The translations under genes and the position numbers were made by a program. Below the pieces are notes generated by a model. That model was given only the letters and a program-made list of their open reading frames with translations, had not been told where the DNA came from and made no database searches. A DNA stretch of 32,598 bases from positions 1-32,598 of the forward strand of contig JAIBBB010000012.1 in assembly GCA_019694905.1 (NCBI GenBank), in the 5' to 3' direction. How positions within the stretch are numbered: position 1 is the stretch's first letter; each line of letters starts with the position of its first letter. This DNA comes from Cyclobacteriaceae bacterium. GTDB taxonomy: Bacteria > Bacteroidota > Bacteroidia > Cytophagales > Cyclobacteriaceae. Positions 23,019 through 31,844 of this stretch are shown piece after piece.

Positions 23019-25163
23019 ATGAGTAGCACAAAACTCCGGATGATCCTGACCCTCCTGACGGTTTGGATTGGTTTCACTAATGCGGCGGCCCAAAATCTAT
23101 TCAAGAGGAGATACGATTCATTGTGGCTACAAGAGTATCTATCCGTCAGCAAGAGTCAATCACCCTTGTTGTGGACAGAGCCCGATCATATGGAATCACT
23201 GCTCACCATGTATGAGGCCTATGGCGAATCCAAGTATCTTGACATGTTTGTCCGGTGTGCGGGTAACGTGATAGATCGGCGCGATGATTTCAGGAACGAA
23301 CGGGGATTGTCGGCACCTTCTGACACATATGCCAGAACGCCTACCTGGTCTACCGCTGCGTACAATGTGCCGAGTGATAAGAAACCTTACGCACACCTTG
23401 TTCATACAGCCAGCATCACCTATCCTATGGCGAAGTTTGCTGCAATTGTGAATACTAACCCGGACTTGATTGATGTGAAAGTCACCGGTGGCCGAAGGTT
23501 CAAGGACCTGACAATGAAACAGGCTGCCGATCAATTGGTAGAGCTGGTTAGTGAGTCCATTCTCTTTCATGATGACATGTGGCAGGAAGATCCAATCATG
23601 GGCTGGTGCTACAAGGAAAGAGCCAATGCTCCTGTTGACTGGCGGGGAACGATTCTTGCGCTGAATATGCAGTCACTTCCAGGAAAGACACTTGCTCAGT
23701 TGTATGTTGCAACCGGTGATGAAAAATATCTGGATAGAGTTGAGAAGATTGCGGCATTCTACAAGAAGTGTCTCCAGGAGAACAAAACGCTTGGCGCCAA
23801 GAAATGGAGATACAATACGCTGCTGAGACAACAGTATAAGGATACCTTGCGCGAAGACGTAACACATTCGGCGGTTTCAGTCAGTTTCCCATACGACTGC
23901 TATGTGAACCAGATGAGTTCACCGGTTGACATGATTTTTGAAGAGGCCGATATGGTCCAGTTTGCCCGGGCGTTTTCAAGGGATATTTGTGCTGTGCCCC
24001 ATGTCTTGCGCAGTGGCGTTAATTATGGCAAACAAAACTGGGATCTGAAGACCAATATGATGCCGAATCGGCCGGCGAAAATGAATTCTTTTGATTGTAG
24101 CCGGTGGATCCCGTTCACGCAATTTGATCCGATGGTATACCATCTGGCAGGGGAGCTATTTGCCCAGAACGTCTACTCCAAGGGAGTGCTCGGCAGAAAC
24201 CAGCCTATCCCCCTCGCAAATTTGATAAAATATGCAGGACGCCTCATCCCTGTAACCATGCGTTACTACAAAGTACCCGGGTGGTTGGCCGGTGGCGTAA
24301 GCACCCAGAACAACAAAAGCTATATGATGGCAGTTTCTACCGATGGCACCGTTTGGGGCGCCCCATCGGGGGATTCACTCAAACCAGTCTCCTACAAATT
24401 GAAATCCGGCTATCGAACCCGCTTATTGTTAAGTGGAAATAATGCAAATGAAGCATCAGGCGGGTTGATAGCTCTGATGGAAGACGTAAGGTCAAAGGAG
24501 AAATCTATTCAAAGACTCGCGTGGCAAAATGGCACTTTTGTCGATCAAGGCAGCGCACTCACTGTGCTTAAGTCCACTTCGCTTATTGCAAGAGGCAGTT
24601 TTACTGAGAAGGGACTGAAAGATATTGGAGCGCTTGACAGCATCGCCCGTCAATTGCTCATTTACCGCTACACGCCGGCTACTGGCAAGTGGGAGTTGCA
24701 AAGATCAGTTTCATTGGCGTTGTCCATTCCTCTCACTTCACGTGTCATAGCAATCAGTGCAGGCGATCTCAACCACGATGGTGTTGATGAACTGGTGGTG
24801 GCTGCAGGCTCGCGTATCTCTGATGCTATTACCGTTTCAGTCATAGATCTCACCAATAGCAGTAACTCGATTACAATGGGTCTAGATAGCTCGGTAAAGC
24901 GTGTAGAGGGCCTTACCGCTGGCAATTTTGATGAGCAAGGTAACCTGGAGATCGCAGTCTTTACTGACAGTCAAGCACGGATTTATCACATCAAGAACCA
25001 ACAACTTGAACCCATAGGGAATGAACAATTCATGGATGCGGCTCTTCGTAAAGCAATCTTTATACAATCATTGTCAGCCGACCATCAGTTGATCATCCTG
25101 AGGAACGAAGATCCCTCTGTTGTTACCTATCTGCCGGCTGATACCTCCAGATCAACTAACTAG
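23019..25163 (+). CDS. Secreted protein with alpha/alpha-toroid-like N-half and FG-GAP-like propeller C-half; function unknown
   Basis: 714 residues from the ATG at 23019; a TTG at 22992 would precede the signal peptide and overlap the promoter. The signal peptide is about 1-25 (ending NAAAQ). Residues about 30-430 contain helical-repeat phrases common in alpha/alpha-toroid glycan enzymes: YEAYGESKYLDMFVRCAGNV and ATGDEKYLDRVEKIAAFYKK. From about 440 the chain is beta-rich with FG-GAP-like blades, including DLNHDGVDELVVAAGS (about 583), a calcium-loop pattern, and GNFDEQGNLEIAVF (about 635). There is no T9SS tag. The enzyme family is not recognised. Position before a wzz-like gene and divergent from the deacetylase operon suggests a role in trimming or binding the exported polysaccharide (inference). 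Confidence 0.8.
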   Translation: MSSTKLRMILTLLTVWIGFTNAAAQNLFKRRYDSLWLQEYLSVSKSQSPLLWTEPDHMESLLTMYEAYGESKYLDMFVRCAGNVIDRRDDFRNERGLSAPSDTYARTPTWSTAAYNVPSDKKPYAHLVHTASITYPMAKFAAIVNTNPDLIDVKVTGGRRFKDLTMKQAADQLVELVSESILFHDDMWQEDPIMGWCYKERANAPVDWRGTILALNMQSLPGKTLAQLYVATGDEKYLDRVEKIAAFYKKCLQENKTLGAKKWRYNTLLRQQYKDTLREDVTHSAVSVSFPYDCYVNQMSSPVDMIFEEADMVQFARAFSRDICAVPHVLRSGVNYGKQNWDLKTNMMPNRPAKMNSFDCSRWIPFTQFDPMVYHLAGELFAQNVYSKGVLGRNQPIPLANLIKYAGRLIPVTMRYYKVPGWLAGGVSTQNNKSYMMAVSTDGTVWGAPSGDSLKPVSYKLKSGYRTRLLLSGNNANEASGGLIALMEDVRSKEKSIQRLAWQNGTFVDQGSALTVLKSTSLIARGSFTEKGLKDIGALDSIARQLLIYRYTPATGKWELQRSVSLALSIPLTSRVIAISAGDLNHDGVDELVVAAGSRISDAITVSVIDLTNSSNSITMGLDSSVKRVEGLTAGNFDEQGNLEIAVFTDSQARIYHIKNQQLEPIGNEQFMDAALRKAIFIQSLSADHQLIILRNEDPSVVTYLPADTSRSTN

Positions 25164-25196
25164 CATTAACGTAATATCAAGTATAATTCTTCAAAT

Positions 25197-26234
25197 ATGA
25201 CCGAGCAAAACCCAAAAATCGATCGTCCGGATGATGTGGACTTGAGACAAGTACTCGCATGGATTGGCGTTTTCTTCAGCACAATAGGGAGGGGTCTGGT
25301 GTACTTCCTTGCTTCCATGAGAGCAGTGGGACTTCGATACAAGATCTGGCTCGTTTCTATTGTTGTTGTTTCTCAAGCGGCAACTTTCATCTATTTCAAG
25401 GTACTTGAAGAAAGATACTATCGTGCCAATTTTTCAATCAGTTCTCAACTTCTGACACGCAGATACATCAATGGTGAGATAGATAATCTCAACCTCCTCT
25501 GCAAGGACAAAACCAGAAAGGGCCTTGCGGCTATACTCCACATCAGTGAGGAGATGGCTCAAAAGATCCATCGGTTTGGTTTCAAGGACTTCACTACCGA
25601 GGAAGAGGAAATGAAGCTGGAAGTTCTGCGGGAGAAGTTGAGGGCTCTGAAAGTCAACGAACTTAGTGCAGAGCAAAAGGATATGATCGACAACGTTGTG
25701 TCCAGGATGGGTGATGCCGAAGCGAATTCCTATGAGATCTTTGCACAAGTATATGACCCTGCAGTAGGCAAACAGGTGCTCGATGCAGTATATAAGTATA
25801 TCAGGTCTCAGGATTTCATTAGCAACAGAATAAAGGTTGATAGTGTCATCCTTACGAACAGAAAAGCCAAATTGATGAGCGAATCCCGGAAGTTGGATAG
25901 CCTGAAAGCTGTGCTTTATCAGAACTTTCTTAACATGTCCAAGCAGACTAGCCAGGGGTCCAACAACGTTATTCTGAGCGATCGGTACCTGACCAACCCT
26001 ATCGAGGTATTCAAGCAAGATATTACTTATGGTCAGCAAATCGATGAAATTGACCGGATCATTCTGCTGAGGACGAATTTCGAAACCACCAAGTCCTATG
26101 AGGTAATACTGATTCCTGATAATCCGAGAATTAGTTTCCTTTCACCGGTAGCTTTACTTCTTTCCTTGCTGGGTTTCTTTCTGATTGTCGGAGTGATCAA
26201 ATTGAACCGATACCTGGCCACCGTTAATGTCTAA
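25197..26234 (+). CDS. Wzz-like polysaccharide chain-length determinant
   Basis: 345 residues. One membrane helix lies near residues 49-67 (YKIWLVSIVVVSQAATFIYF) and another near the C-terminus (about 316-338, FLSPVALLLSLLGFFLIVGV). Between them is a periplasmic, largely helical domain with coiled-coil character. The proline-containing IPDNPRISFLSP before helix 2 matches the P-rich motif of polysaccharide co-polymerase proteins. It has no tyrosine kinase domain. It would set chain length together with a Wzy polymerase. The N-terminal cytoplasmic part is longer (about 45 residues) than in enteric Wzz. It lies 33 bases after the secreted-protein gene and overlaps the next gene by 8 bases. Confidence 0.82.
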   Translation: MTEQNPKIDRPDDVDLRQVLAWIGVFFSTIGRGLVYFLASMRAVGLRYKIWLVSIVVVSQAATFIYFKVLEERYYRANFSISSQLLTRRYINGEIDNLNLLCKDKTRKGLAAILHISEEMAQKIHRFGFKDFTTEEEEMKLEVLREKLRALKVNELSAEQKDMIDNVVSRMGDAEANSYEIFAQVYDPAVGKQVLDAVYKYIRSQDFISNRIKVDSVILTNRKAKLMSESRKLDSLKAVLYQNFLNMSKQTSQGSNNVILSDRYLTNPIEVFKQDITYGQQIDEIDRIILLRTNFETTKSYEVILIPDNPRISFLSPVALLLSLLGFFLIVGVIKLNRYLATVNV

Positions 26235-27003
26235 GGTATTGGGTGTTTTCAGACTGGCGGGCCTTATCATTGCACTTTCGAGCAGTCCTGGATTAGCCGT
26301 TGCCAGGCCTCAAGCGCTGGTGGTTGTGTCCGCTAACGCAGAGTGGCGGATTGTGCGGCAAGCATTTTCTGAGGCGCAAGTCAATTCCAGTCCGTACGGT
26401 GAGTATTTCATATCCCGCCTTGGAAGCAACGACTTGGAAAGGGAAGTTCTGTTCTTCCACGAAGGCTGGGGCAAAGTCGCCGCTGCCGGTGCCACCCAAT
26501 ACGCCATCGACCGGTGGAAGCCCCAATACATCATCAACCTGGGCACCTGCGGCGGTTTCGAAGGTCGAATCAGGAAGTTCGACGTAGTGCTCGCCGACGC
26601 CACCATCATCTACGACATCCGCGAAGCCATGGGCGACTCCAAAGAAGCCATCAGCGATTACTCCACCACGCTGGATCTGTCCTGGCTGCCGGAGCCTTAC
26701 CCCACCGCCGTCACCCGAACCAAACTGGTGAGCGCCGACCGCGACCTTGTGCCCTCGGAAATTGAGTCTCTCGCAAAAGAGTATCAGGCTGTCGCCGGCG
26801 ACTGGGAAAGCGGCGCCATCGCCTGGGTGGCCAAACGCAATGGCGTCCGACTGCTCATCCTGCGCGGCGTGACAGATCTTGTTTCTCCCACCCGCGGAGA
26901 AGCATACGGCAGCCCCGAAGTGTTTCAGGAAGGAACTCGCACCGTCATGATGCAACTGCTGAAAGACCTGCCGCTCTGGCTGAACCGCCTCCCGAAACAA
27001 TAA
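26227..27003 (+). CDS. Nucleoside phosphorylase/nucleosidase-like protein (MTAN fold) with N-terminal signal sequence
   Basis: 258 residues. After a hydrophobic N-terminus (about 1-26, LAGLIIALSSSPGLAVA) the chain follows the PNP/MTAN fold: ALVVVSANAEW (strand 1), YIINLGTCGGFEGRIRKFDVVLA (the GTAGG-like phosphate/ribose loop), GDWESGAIAWVAKRNGV (equivalent of the VDME ribose-binding Glu) and LRGVTDL (catalytic Asp). MTAN enzymes cleave methylthioadenosine and S-adenosylhomocysteine in the cytoplasm; here a signal peptide or anchor suggests export. No later in-frame ATG would keep strand 1. The start overlaps the wzz-like stop by 8 bases. Composition rises from about 45% to above 60% GC within the first 250 bases of this gene. 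Confidence 0.8.
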   Translation: MSKVLGVFRLAGLIIALSSSPGLAVARPQALVVVSANAEWRIVRQAFSEAQVNSSPYGEYFISRLGSNDLEREVLFFHEGWGKVAAAGATQYAIDRWKPQYIINLGTCGGFEGRIRKFDVVLADATIIYDIREAMGDSKEAISDYSTTLDLSWLPEPYPTAVTRTKLVSADRDLVPSEIESLAKEYQAVAGDWESGAIAWVAKRNGVRLLILRGVTDLVSPTRGEAYGSPEVFQEGTRTVMMQLLKDLPLWLNRLPKQ

Positions 27004-27031
27004 GTCATTTCTCTTTCTGAAGCCGTTAGGC

Positions 27032-27039
27032 TATTTTTG
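27032..27039 (+). promoter_or_regulatory. Putative -7 box for the biotin carrier protein gene
   Basis: TATTTTTG is a perfect TAnnTTTG that ends 4 bases before the ATG at 27044, so transcription would begin at or next to the start codon and the mRNA would be almost leaderless. The upstream -33 match is poor (TTTC at 27008-27011, spacing 20). Confidence 0.4.
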
Positions 27040-27043
27040 ATTC

Positions 27044-27532
27044 ATGCTCAAAGCAAAGCTGGCTGGCACAACCTTTGTCGTAGATCCGGAGTCAGTGACG
27101 GTGGATAACCAGCCACTCGACTGGGATGTGACACAAACCAGCCCGGGTCAATACCACATTCTCCGCAACGGCCGCGGCTACGCTGTCGAGGTCGTGCGCA
27201 TGGATCCACAGACGAAGACAGTCGTGCTCAAATGCAATGGCCACCTCCATACGGTGGAGATCCACGATGCCTTCGATCAGCTGCTCGAAACCATGGGTAT
27301 GAGCGGAAAGGCAACCGCCAAAGTCAACAACCTTCGCGCACCCATGCCGGGCCTGATCATCGACCTCAAAGTGAAAGCCGGTGATCCGGTGAAATCCGGC
27401 GACCCGTTGCTGGTGCTGGAAGCAATGAAGATGGAGAACATCATCCGCGCAGCCGGCGACGCCGTCGTAAAGGCGGTTCGGATAAGCAAAGGAGATGGTG
27501 TGGAAAAGGGTCAGGTGCTTATCGAATTCTGA
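27044..27532 (+). CDS. Biotin carboxyl carrier protein (biotinyl domain)
   Basis: 162 residues. The C-terminal biotinyl domain (about 93-162) holds the biotin site LEAMKMEN with acceptor K129, framed by APMPGLI and GDPVKSGDPLLV. The N-terminal 90 residues match the Bacteroidota carrier subunits of acyl-CoA carboxylases (propionyl- or methylmalonyl-type), with a small beta-domain (QYHILRNGRGYAVEVV). It would carry carboxybiotin between the carboxylase and carboxyltransferase subunits, which are not in the window. The start at 27044 matches the usual family start. It is followed by pyrH after 81 bases. Confidence 0.9.
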   Translation: MLKAKLAGTTFVVDPESVTVDNQPLDWDVTQTSPGQYHILRNGRGYAVEVVRMDPQTKTVVLKCNGHLHTVEIHDAFDQLLETMGMSGKATAKVNNLRAPMPGLIIDLKVKAGDPVKSGDPLLVLEAMKMENIIRAAGDAVVKAVRISKGDGVEKGQVLIEF

Positions 27533-27613
27533 CATTCGTCAGCACGGGCAACCAGGCAGCGCCGATCTTTCGAATACAGAAAATACTTGACATATTTGCA
27601 GGATCTCTAGCCC

Positions 27614-28321
27614 ATGAAATTCAAACGTATACTGCTCAAACTCAGCGGCGAAGCGCTGATGGGTGGCTCCAAAACCAACAGCATCGACCACGATATCCTC
27701 GATCAGTACACCGCCGAAATCAAAGCGGTTAAGGATCAGGGGGTTGAACTTGCCATCGTGATCGGTGGCGGCAATATCTTCCGCGGCGGCCAGGCAGAAA
27801 ACCTCGGTATCGACCGAGTGCAGGGCGACTACATGGGCATGCTCGCCACAGTCATCAACGCCATGGCCCTGCAGAGTGCGCTGGAGCGACATGGACTTTA
27901 CACCCGGCTGATGTCAGGTATCAAGATGGAGCAGGTATGCGAACCATTTATCCGCCGCCGTGCCATCCGCCACCTGGAGAAAGGCCGTATCGTCATCTTC
28001 GGCGCCGGTATTGGCAACCCCTACTTTACGACCGACTCAACCGCCAGCCTCCGCGCCGTGGAAATCCAGGCTCAGGTGGTGCTCAAAGGCACCCGCGTGG
28101 ATGGTGTGTACACGAAGGACCCGGAGAAATTCCCCGACGCGGTGCGCTACAAGCAACTCTCTTTTCAGGAAGCTTATGAAAAGGGCCTCAACATCATGGA
28201 CATGACGGCCTTTACACTGTGTAAAGAGAACAAACTCCCTATCATCGTTTTCGACATGAACCGCAAAGGCAACCTGCTGAAGGTCGTCAATGGTGAAGAA
28301 GCAGGTACCCTGATCAGTTAG
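27614..28321 (+). CDS. pyrH: Uridylate kinase
   Basis: 235 residues, the normal length. Amino-acid-kinase fold with [16 protein letters not shown] (ATP P-loop), [20 protein letters not shown] (UMP binding), [21 protein letters not shown] and [20 protein letters not shown]. It phosphorylates UMP to UDP, the entry point for UTP and for the UDP-sugars used by the glycan genes here. frr follows after 18 bases, the classical pyrH-frr pair; rpsB and tsf, which often precede it, are absent. A weak -7-like CATATTTG lies at 27591-27598. Confidence 0.98.
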   Translation: MKFKRILLKLSGEALMGGSKTNSIDHDILDQYTAEIKAVKDQGVELAIVIGGGNIFRGGQAENLGIDRVQGDYMGMLATVINAMALQSALERHGLYTRLMSGIKMEQVCEPFIRRRAIRHLEKGRIVIFGAGIGNPYFTTDSTASLRAVEIQAQVVLKGTRVDGVYTKDPEKFPDAVRYKQLSFQEAYEKGLNIMDMTAFTLCKENKLPIIVFDMNRKGNLLKVVNGEEAGTLIS

Positions 28322-28339
28322 TCACTTCGGACAATCAAT

Positions 28340-28894
28340 ATGGAAGAAATCGAACTCTATCTCGAAGACGCGAAAGACCGCATGGGCAAGGCGCTCAATC
28401 ATGTTGGACATGAGTTGACGAAGATCCGTGCAGGCAAGGCAAACCCCTCCATGCTCGATGGCATACAGGTGGCCTATTACGGGGCGATGAGTCCGCTCAA
28501 CCAGATCGCTTCCATCACGTCACCCGACCCAAGGACGCTCTTCATCAAGCCGTGGGAGAAAAGCCAGATTCAGGAAATTGAAAAGGCCATCCTGGCGGCC
28601 AACCTCGGCCTCACGCCTCAGAACGACGGGCAGCAGGTGATCATCAATATTCCCATGCTTACCGAAGAGCGCCGCAAGCAACTGGTCAAGCAGGTTCACC
28701 AGGAGTGCGAAGCCGGCAAAGTGAGCGTTCGGGCGATCCGCAAAGAAACCAACGAAGGCATCAAAAAGATCAAAGGGGCACCTGAAGATGACCTCAAGGG
28801 TGCAGAAGAAACCGTTCAGAAACTCACCGATGATTTTATCAGCCGCATTGATGCGCTGATGAAAAAGAAGGAAGGTGAAATTATGACCGTGTAG
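28340..28894 (+). CDS. frr: Ribosome recycling factor
   Basis: 184 residues, as usual. The two-domain L-shaped RRF pattern is clear: HELTKIRAGKANPSMLDGI (helix 1), VAYYGAMSPLNQIASI (domain II start), LFIKPWEKSQIQEIEKAI, GQQVIINIPMLTEERRKQLV, and the long C-terminal helices. With EF-G it splits ribosomes after termination. It is co-transcribed with pyrH and ends 2 bases before the convergent fcl stop, with no visible terminator between them. Confidence 0.98.
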   Translation: MEEIELYLEDAKDRMGKALNHVGHELTKIRAGKANPSMLDGIQVAYYGAMSPLNQIASITSPDPRTLFIKPWEKSQIQEIEKAILAANLGLTPQNDGQQVIINIPMLTEERRKQLVKQVHQECEAGKVSVRAIRKETNEGIKKIKGAPEDDLKGAEETVQKLTDDFISRIDALMKKKEGEIMTV

Positions 28895-28896
28895 CG

Positions 28897-29829
28897 TCAG
28901 CTCAGTCGCTTCGCCACGTCCTCAATTACTCCCTTCAATCCTTCGCGCAGCGTAATGCGCGGTTTCCACCCCATTGCCTCCAATTTGGAAGTGTCCAGCA
29001 GTTTCCGCGGTGTGCCGTCGGGTTTGGTGGAGTCGAACACGATCCTGCCACGGTAGCCGGTGAGCTCGGCGATCAGTTCCGCCAGCTGACGGATGGTGAG
29101 TTCGGCACCCGTTCCGACATTCACAAATTCTTCGCCTGAGTAGTTCTCCATCAAAAAAATGCACGCATCGGCGAGGTCGTCGACGTGCATGAATTCGCGG
29201 AGTGGCGTGCCGGTTCCCCATACTTCCACGGTCGGTGATTGATTGCGCACACCCATCAGAAATTTCTGGATCAAGGCGGGGATCACATGCGACTTCACCA
29301 AGTCGTAGTTGTCGTTCGGTCCGTACAGATTGGTGGGCATCGCGCTGATGAAGTCGCTGCCGTACTGTGAGCGATATGTTTCGCACAATTTGAGCCCGGC
29401 GATCTTGGCAACCGCATAAGGCTCATTCGTAGGCTCCAGGTATCCCGACAGCAGATATGATTCCTTCAGCGGCTGCGGCGCAAGTTTTGGATAGATGCAC
29501 GAAGATCCGAGGAACAGCAGTTTCTTCACACCGTGGACATGACTGGAGTGAATGACGTTGCCCTCCATCATCAGATTGTCATAGAGAAACTCTGCGCGAT
29601 ACGAGTTGTTGGCAACGATCCCACCCACCTTGGCTGCCGCCATGAAGACGTGTGTGGGGCGGTGGGTTTCAAAGAATGCGCTCACAGCGGCCTGCTGTCG
29701 CAGATCCACTTCCCGTGAGGAGGTTGTGATGATTTGTTGCCATCCGCGGGCCCGCAGGCCTCGCACGATCGCAGAGCCAACCATGCCGGCCGCGCCGGCC
29801 ACAAAAATCCGGGAAGTGCTGTCCATCAT
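28897..29829 (-). CDS. fcl: GDP-L-fucose synthase
   Basis: 310 residues. Extended short-chain dehydrogenase with the NADP-binding [14 protein letters not shown], the serine region [17 protein letters not shown], and the catalytic pair in [25 protein letters not shown] and [13 protein letters not shown] are diagnostic of the WcaG/Fcl family. It epimerises and reduces GDP-4-keto-6-deoxymannose to GDP-L-fucose. The ATG overlaps the gmd stop by 4 bases, so the two consecutive steps are translationally coupled. Confidence 0.97.
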   Translation of the reverse strand: MMDSTSRIFVAGAAGMVGSAIVRGLRARGWQQIITTSSREVDLRQQAAVSAFFETHRPTHVFMAAAKVGGIVANNSYRAEFLYDNLMMEGNVIHSSHVHGVKKLLFLGSSCIYPKLAPQPLKESYLLSGYLEPTNEPYAVAKIAGLKLCETYRSQYGSDFISAMPTNLYGPNDNYDLVKSHVIPALIQKFLMGVRNQSPTVEVWGTGTPLREFMHVDDLADACIFLMENYSGEEFVNVGTGAELTIRQLAELIAELTGYRGRIVFDSTKPDGTPRKLLDTSKLEAMGWKPRITLREGLKGVIEDVAKRLS

Positions 29830-30929
29830 TCGTCTCTTCTAGTAATGCGGTGTCCGCCTTCTTTCAGGTATTTATCGCGCCGGAAAAGTTGCAGGTCGTG
29901 GTCGACCATCTCCTTCACCAATGTTTCCAGGGTGTAGCGCGGTTTCCATTTCAGCAGGCGCCGCGCCTTGGAAGGATCACCAATCAGTTGCTCCACTTCC
30001 GTGGGCCTGAAATAGGCTGGATCCACCTTGACCACCACCGTGCCTTTTTTCAGAGCGCCGGAGGATTCCACAACCACGCCTTGCTCTTTCAGGCCCTTGC
30101 CTTTGAATTCCACAGTGATGCCCAGCCGCGCGAACGCGAGTTTCACGAATTCACGCACCGTTGTCTTGCGGCCCGTGGCGACCACAAAGTCATCGGCCTT
30201 CTTGTGCTGGAGGATCAACCACATCGCTTCCACATAATCTTTCGCATGGCCCCAGTCGCGTTCGGCATTGAGGTTGCCAAGAAAGAGGGTGTCCTGGAGC
30301 CCCAGTGCAATCCTGCAGGCAGCACGTGTGATCTTGCGGGTCACAAAGGTTTCGCCGCGCAGGGGCGACTCATGGTTGAACAGGATACCGTTGGAGGCAA
30401 ACATGTTGTATGCCTCACGGTAATTGACTGTAATCCAGTAGCCGTACAACTTGGCGACGGCGTACGGTGAGCGTGGATAAAATGGCGTTGTTTCTTTTTG
30501 TGGCACCTCCTGAACAAGTCCATACAACTCAGAGGTGGATGCCTGGTAATAACGTGTCTTCTCTGTCAGGCCCAGCAGCCGGATGGCCTCCAGCAGCCGC
30601 AGTGCACCAATGCCATCCACATCGGCAGCGTATTCCGGCATATCGAAACTCACTTTCACATGCGACATCGCACCAAGGTTGTAGACTTCGTCGGGTTGAA
30701 TTTCCTGTACCAACCGGATCAGGTTGGACGTGTCCGACAAATCGCCGTAGTGCAGTCGCAGGCGCACATTCTTTTCATGCGGATCCTGATAAAGGTGATC
30801 GATGCGCTCGGTGTTGAGTGACGAACTGCGCCGCTTGATGCCGTGTACTTCGTATCCTTTGCCCAGGAGGAATTCGGTGAGGTAGGCTCCGTCCTGACCG
30901 GTGATGCCGGTGATGAGTGCCTTTTTCAT
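29826..30929 (-). CDS. gmd: GDP-mannose 4,6-dehydratase
   Basis: 367 residues, typical. NADP site [23 protein letters not shown] with the GDP-mannose dehydratase hallmark [15 protein letters not shown]; active site [20 protein letters not shown] and [28 protein letters not shown] closes the substrate pocket. It makes GDP-4-keto-6-deoxymannose for Fcl, encoded directly downstream. It starts 6 bases after murQ on the same strand. Supplying GDP-L-fucose fits the surface-glycan genes in the window. Confidence 0.98.
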   Translation of the reverse strand: MKKALITGITGQDGAYLTEFLLGKGYEVHGIKRRSSSLNTERIDHLYQDPHEKNVRLRLHYGDLSDTSNLIRLVQEIQPDEVYNLGAMSHVKVSFDMPEYAADVDGIGALRLLEAIRLLGLTEKTRYYQASTSELYGLVQEVPQKETTPFYPRSPYAVAKLYGYWITVNYREAYNMFASNGILFNHESPLRGETFVTRKITRAACRIALGLQDTLFLGNLNAERDWGHAKDYVEAMWLILQHKKADDFVVATGRKTTVREFVKLAFARLGITVEFKGKGLKEQGVVVESSGALKKGTVVVKVDPAYFRPTEVEQLIGDPSKARRLLKWKPRYTLETLVKEMVDHDLQLFRRDKYLKEGGHRITRRDE

Positions 30930-30935
30930 GTGCGC

Positions 30936-31745
30936 TTAATGGGATTGGTTTTTACTTTCAATTGCCTTTCGTACGGATCCATGGGTGGCCAGCAGTGCGC
31001 CAGCTTCCGCCGCATCGACGTGCAGCGCCTCCATGACCATCCGCGTAGCCCGGTCGACGAGCTTGTGATTGGTGAGCTGCATGTCCACCATCTTGTTGCC
31101 CTTCACGCGGCCGAGCCGGATCATCACTGTGGTGGAAATCATGTTGAGTGCCAGCTTCTGCGCGGTCCCGCTCTTCATCCGGGTACTGCCTGTCACAAAC
31201 TCCGGCCCCACGATAATTTCGATTGGAAAATCTACTGCTGCCGCGAGTGCGCTGCCTGTGTTGCAGGTGATACAGCCGGTGACGATGCCACGGGCGCGTG
31301 CTTCGCGCACACCACCGATCACATAAGGGGTTCGCCCGGATGCAGCGATGCCCACGAGTACGTCCTGCGGCCCGATGTTCCATGCACTCAGGTCTTTCCA
31401 CGCCTGTTGCTCGTCGTCTTCAGCATTTTCCACCGCCTTGCGAATGGCCTGATCGCCGCCGGCGATAAGTCCAACCACCCGGCCCTGAGGCATGCCGTAC
31501 GTAGGAGGTATTTCCGATGCGTCAAGAATGCCCAGACGGCCGCTCGTGCCGGCACCGATATAGAATAGCCGCCCACCGGCTTTCATCTTTTCCACAATGA
31601 CCCCCACCAACGCTTCCACGGCCGGGATGGCGCGGGCTACAGCGTGGGGAACAGTCTGGTCCTCCGCATTCATATGCGTGAGGAGTTCCCGCACGCTCAT
31701 GTGCTCAAGCTGGTCGTAGTGTGAAGAAGATTCGGTGGTGCTCAC
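30936..31745 (-). CDS. murQ: N-acetylmuramic acid 6-phosphate etherase
   Basis: 269 residues from a GTG at 31745; the residues before the first internal Met (TTESSSHYDQLEHMSV) match the family N-terminus, so the GTG is preferred. The SIS-domain motif GGRLFYIGAGTSGRLGILDASE carries the sugar-phosphate loop and the catalytic glutamate, followed by PPTYG, GIAASGRTPYVIGG and GSTRMKSGTAQKLALNM. It splits MurNAc-6-phosphate into GlcNAc-6-phosphate and D-lactate in peptidoglycan recycling. It is the first gene of an operon with gmd and fcl, an unexpected pairing with GDP-fucose synthesis. Confidence 0.97.
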   Translation of the reverse strand: MSTTESSSHYDQLEHMSVRELLTHMNAEDQTVPHAVARAIPAVEALVGVIVEKMKAGGRLFYIGAGTSGRLGILDASEIPPTYGMPQGRVVGLIAGGDQAIRKAVENAEDDEQQAWKDLSAWNIGPQDVLVGIAASGRTPYVIGGVREARARGIVTGCITCNTGSALAAAVDFPIEIIVGPEFVTGSTRMKSGTAQKLALNMISTTVMIRLGRVKGNKMVDMQLTNHKLVDRATRMVMEALHVDAAEAGALLATHGSVRKAIESKNQSH

Positions 31746-31761
31746 AGTCCTGCAAAGATCG

Positions 31762-31769
31762 CAAAGTTA
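31762..31769 (-). promoter_or_regulatory. -7 box of the murQ-gmd-fcl operon
   Basis: TAACTTTG on the minus strand (31769-31762) is a perfect TAnnTTTG, giving a leader of roughly 12 bases to the GTG at 31745. A CAA at 31782-31784 would be a TTG only 12 bases upstream, too close for a normal -33 element. Confidence 0.5.
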
Positions 31770-31828
31770 TTGGTGTGGCACCAACGGTTTCGACAGCAGC
31801 CTCCAGGGCATTGCTCCACGGAATCGGG

Positions 31829-31836
31829 TATCTTTG
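31829..31836 (+). promoter_or_regulatory. -7 box of the mnmD gene
   Basis: TATCTTTG is a perfect TAnnTTTG that ends 8 bases before the ATG at 31845. A TTG at 31811-31813 lies 15 bases upstream, slightly short for a -33 element. The predicted leader is only a few bases. Confidence 0.5.
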
Positions 31837-31844
31837 ACCCTGCC

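Noticed and set aside
27530..27545. Hairpin CTGAC-ATTC-GTCAG after the biotin carrier gene as a terminator
   Set aside because: Only a 5-base stem and no following T-run.
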